Assembly: GCA_002319955.1 (NCBI GenBank)
Contig: DCJS01000017.1
Span: forward strand, 98,307 to 113,350
DNA length: 15,044 nucleotides
DNA from: Flavobacteriales bacterium UBA1694
Lineage (GTDB): Bacteria > Bacteroidota > Bacteroidia > Flavobacteriales > Weeksellaceae
Reading direction: 5' to 3'
Part shown: piece by piece, positions 13,400 to 15,044 of the stretch
How positions within the stretch are numbered: position 1 is the stretch's first letter
How the letters are laid out: the number at the start of each line of letters is the position of its first letter
Translations under genes and position numbers: made by a program
Notes under the pieces: model-generated
The model's input: only the letters and a program-made list of their open reading frames with translations
The model's database searches: none
Told to the model about the DNA's origin: nothing

Positions 13400-13816
13400 A
13401 TGTCACACATCACTTTTACAATGCTTAAGCCAGACGCAGTTGCTGACGGACACATTGGAGCGATCCTTGGAAAAATCTCTGGGGCTGGATTTAAAATTAA
13501 AGCCATGAAGCTTACTCAACTTACTGTAGCAGATGCTCAGAAGTTCTATGAAGTTCACCAAGAAAGACCTTTCTACGGGGAGTTAGTAGACTTTATGTCT
13601 TCAGGACCGATCGTAGCCGCTATTCTTGAAAAAGAGAATGCCGTTGAAGATTTCAGAACATTAATCGGATCTACCAACCCAGCGGACGCTGCAGAGGGAA
13701 CGATTAGAAAAGAGTTCGCAAGAAGTCTAGGAGAGAATGCCGTACACGGCTCCGACTCTGATGAGAATGCGTTAATAGAAGCGCAGTTCCATTTTTCTGG
13801 AAGAGAGATTTTCTAA
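13400..13816 (+). CDS. ndk: Nucleoside diphosphate kinase
   Basis: A 138-residue enzyme that equalises NTP and dNTP pools by ping-pong phosphate transfer through a phospho-histidine. The N-terminal motif TFTMLKPDAV, the ERPFYGELVDFMSSGP loop (55-70), the STNPADAAEGTIR segment and the catalytic His116 in NAVHGSDSDENA are all present and at normal distances. Length is typical of the family. The start was set at ATG 13400 (MSHITFTMLKPD) rather than an in-frame ATG at 13367, because the earlier start would overlap the promoter box and add residues not found in the family. A strong terminator follows the stop. The gene appears to be a single unit with its own promoter. Confidence 0.96.
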   Translation: MSHITFTMLKPDAVADGHIGAILGKISGAGFKIKAMKLTQLTVADAQKFYEVHQERPFYGELVDFMSSGPIVAAILEKENAVEDFRTLIGSTNPADAAEGTIRKEFARSLGENAVHGSDSDENALIEAQFHFSGREIF

Positions 13817-13840
13817 GAAAGACCGAATTTCAAAGATATT

Positions 13841-13873
13841 AAGAATCAGAAGGAAGCTTCTGATTCTTTTTTT
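13841..13873 (+). terminator. Intrinsic terminator after ndk
   Basis: A perfect 12-bp stem (AAGAATCAGAAG at 13841-13852, complement at 13857-13868) with a GAAG loop, followed by a T-run to 13873. Confidence 0.9.
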
Positions 13874-13883
13874 ATTCCCATAA

Positions 13884-13981
13884 GTCACGTTAGTGACCTC
13901 AAGTAGCTCATTAGAGCGATTTTGCGGCCGTATTTCAGTTTGTAGGACTAAGTTCTAATAAAAAGAGTCTTTGTCCTTTTT
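13884..13981. repeat. Cluster of small palindromes between ndk and mnmE (REP-like candidate)
   Basis: GTCAC-GTTA-GTGAC (13884-13897) and GCTC-ATTA-GAGC (13906-13917) are tandem hairpins with similar loops, 8 nt apart. Further on, AGGACTAAG (13944-13952) pairs with CTTTGTCCT (13969-13977) with one mismatch and is followed by five T. No reading frame or RNA family is recognised here. The tandem short palindromes resemble REP-type elements that sit between genes; the last hairpin could be a terminator of a short plus-strand transcript. Confidence 0.4.
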
Positions 13982-14031
13982 AGGCCTTCTATAGGGGTTT
14001 AGAATTCTCTAGAAATCCAATCGAATTTTAG

Positions 14032-14039
14032 TAGTTTTG
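14032..14039 (+). promoter_or_regulatory. Candidate -7 promoter box of mnmE (leaderless spacing)
   Basis: TAGTTTTG fits TAnnTTTG exactly and ends 4 nt before the ATG at 14044, the same distance as for lolD and dnaX. No clear -33 TTG is seen. Confidence 0.5.
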
Positions 14040-14043
14040 TAAG

Positions 14044-15044
14044 ATGAATCAAGATACCATTTGTGCCCTAGCCACAGCAAACGGCATTGGCGCTTTAGGA
14101 ATAATAAGAGTGTCCGGACCAAAGGCCTTTACCGTAGTTAATAGCTGCTTTGAAGGCAAGGATTTAAGCTCTGTAAGTTCGCATACCGTGCATTACGGCT
14201 TTATCAAAGACGAGTATGAGTCCATTGACGAAGTCATGGTCTCTGTATTTCGAGCCCCAAAAACTTTTACTACAGAAGATTCGGTGGAAATATCCTTTCA
14301 CGGGTCTCCCTTTATTGCGAAACGAATTTTAGAAGTTCTAATAAAGAATGGCTGCCGCATGGCCAAAGCAGGAGAGTTTACCATGCGCGCCTTTATGAAT
14401 GGGCGTATTGACTTGTCACAAGCTGAGGCTATTGCCGATGTTATTGCCAGCGAGAATGAGACGTCTAGAAAAGTCGCTCTGAATCAATTGAAGGGAGGCG
14501 TTTCAAATGAAATTGCCATCCTAAGAGGAGATCTTTTAAACTTTACTTCTTTAGTTGAATTAGAACTTGATTTTGCAGAGGAAGATGTTGAGTTTGCAGA
14601 CCGTACGGCTTTAAATGGACTTTTGAATCGCATTGAAGGAAAACTTCAATCCCTGATTGAAAGTTTTCAATACGGAAATGCCATCAAGAATGGAGTAGAC
14701 GTGGCCATTGTTGGCAAACCTAATGCCGGAAAATCAACCCTACTAAATGCACTTCTAAAAGAAGAACGCGCTATTGTAAGTGAAATTGCGGGTACCACAA
14801 GAGATACCATTGAGGAAGTGTTTCACATAAAAGGAGCGGCCTTCCGGTTTATTGATACAGCAGGCCTTAGAGAAACGGTGGATACTATTGAAGCCATTGG
14901 AGTTCGTAAGGCTAAAGAGAAAATTTCTACGGCGCGGATCCTTTTATACCTCTATGATGAATTTGATAACACGACTGAGGAAATCATTGAATCCGTCAAA
15001 TCCTTTGCGCGCGAAGACTTACATATCTTATTACTTCATAATAA
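14044..15044 (+). CDS. mnmE: tRNA modification GTPase MnmE (C-terminus cut by window edge)
   Basis: The frame is open from ATG 14044 to the right edge, giving 333 residues of an expected ~450-470. MnmE, together with MnmG, modifies the wobble uridine of several tRNAs. The N-terminal tetrahydrofolate-binding domain (about 1-118: DTICALATANGIGALGIIRVSG, AGEFTMRAFMNGR) is followed by the helical domain, into which the G domain is inserted: G1 GKPNAGKS at 224-231, G2 GTTRDT at 250-255 and G3 DTAG at 271-274. The window ends at LLLHN, where the G4 motif should begin, so the rest of the G domain and the C-terminal Cys motif lie outside. The start fits the conserved family N-terminus and is preceded by a -7 box, not a Shine-Dalgarno sequence. 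Confidence 0.96.
   Translation, partial: MNQDTICALATANGIGALGIIRVSGPKAFTVVNSCFEGKDLSSVSSHTVHYGFIKDEYESIDEVMVSVFRAPKTFTTEDSVEISFHGSPFIAKRILEVLIKNGCRMAKAGEFTMRAFMNGRIDLSQAEAIADVIASENETSRKVALNQLKGGVSNEIAILRGDLLNFTSLVELELDFAEEDVEFADRTALNGLLNRIEGKLQSLIESFQYGNAIKNGVDVAIVGKPNAGKSTLLNALLKEERAIVSEIAGTTRDTIEEVFHIKGAAFRFIDTAGLRETVDTIEAIGVRKAKEKISTARILLYLYDEFDNTTEEIIESVKSFAREDLHILLLHN

Overview
This window reads as chromosomal core DNA of a Bacteroidota bacterium, most likely of the flavobacterial group. Three things point there: TAnnTTTG-type -7 promoter boxes, start regions without Shine-Dalgarno sequences, and typical flavobacterial protein types (a PdhA/PdhC pair with two lipoyl domains in E2, a DAHP synthase-chorismate mutase fusion, a DnaX without the zinc module, and a membrane pyrophosphatase with an OmpA-like tail). 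I see no tRNA, rRNA, CRISPR array, intact insertion sequence or phage gene.

Layout. From 1964 leftward, a minus-strand operon encodes a PAP2-like membrane protein, a BlaI/MecI-type repressor with a very lysine-rich tail, and a DUF4153-like membrane protein cut by the left edge. Divergently on the plus strand come pdhA and pdhC (pyruvate dehydrogenase E1-alpha and E2), a terminator, a LolD-like ABC ATPase, soluble pyrophosphatase ppa, a terminator, the K+-dependent membrane pyrophosphatase hppA fused to a peptidoglycan-binding domain, a terminator, and dnaX. Then follow a DAHP synthase/chorismate mutase and rsgA (7 bp apart), ndk with a strong terminator, and the 5' part of mnmE cut by the right edge.

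How the genes work together. The window is mostly housekeeping: acetyl-CoA production, lipoprotein export, pyrophosphate hydrolysis by a soluble and an ion-pumping enzyme side by side, DNA polymerase clamp loading, aromatic amino acid entry, ribosome maturation, NTP balance and tRNA modification. No defence or accessory island is visible.

Most notable points. (1) dnaX is interrupted at a run of 11 A: the zero frame gives a 360-residue gamma-like protein and the -1 frame carries the tau tail, so tau needs slippage, unless the run is miscounted. (2) Between rsgA and ndk, on the minus strand, there is a sigma-54-like promoter, a 5' hairpin at the predicted start and a UUCG-loop intrinsic terminator, which together look like an undescribed small RNA gene of about 70 nt. 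(3) lolD, dnaX and mnmE each have TAnnTTTG exactly 4 nt before the ATG, which suggests leaderless mRNAs. (4) The membrane pyrophosphatase has its gate glutamate moved to another helix and carries a probable peptidoglycan anchor. All names rest on motif recognition by eye, with no database search.
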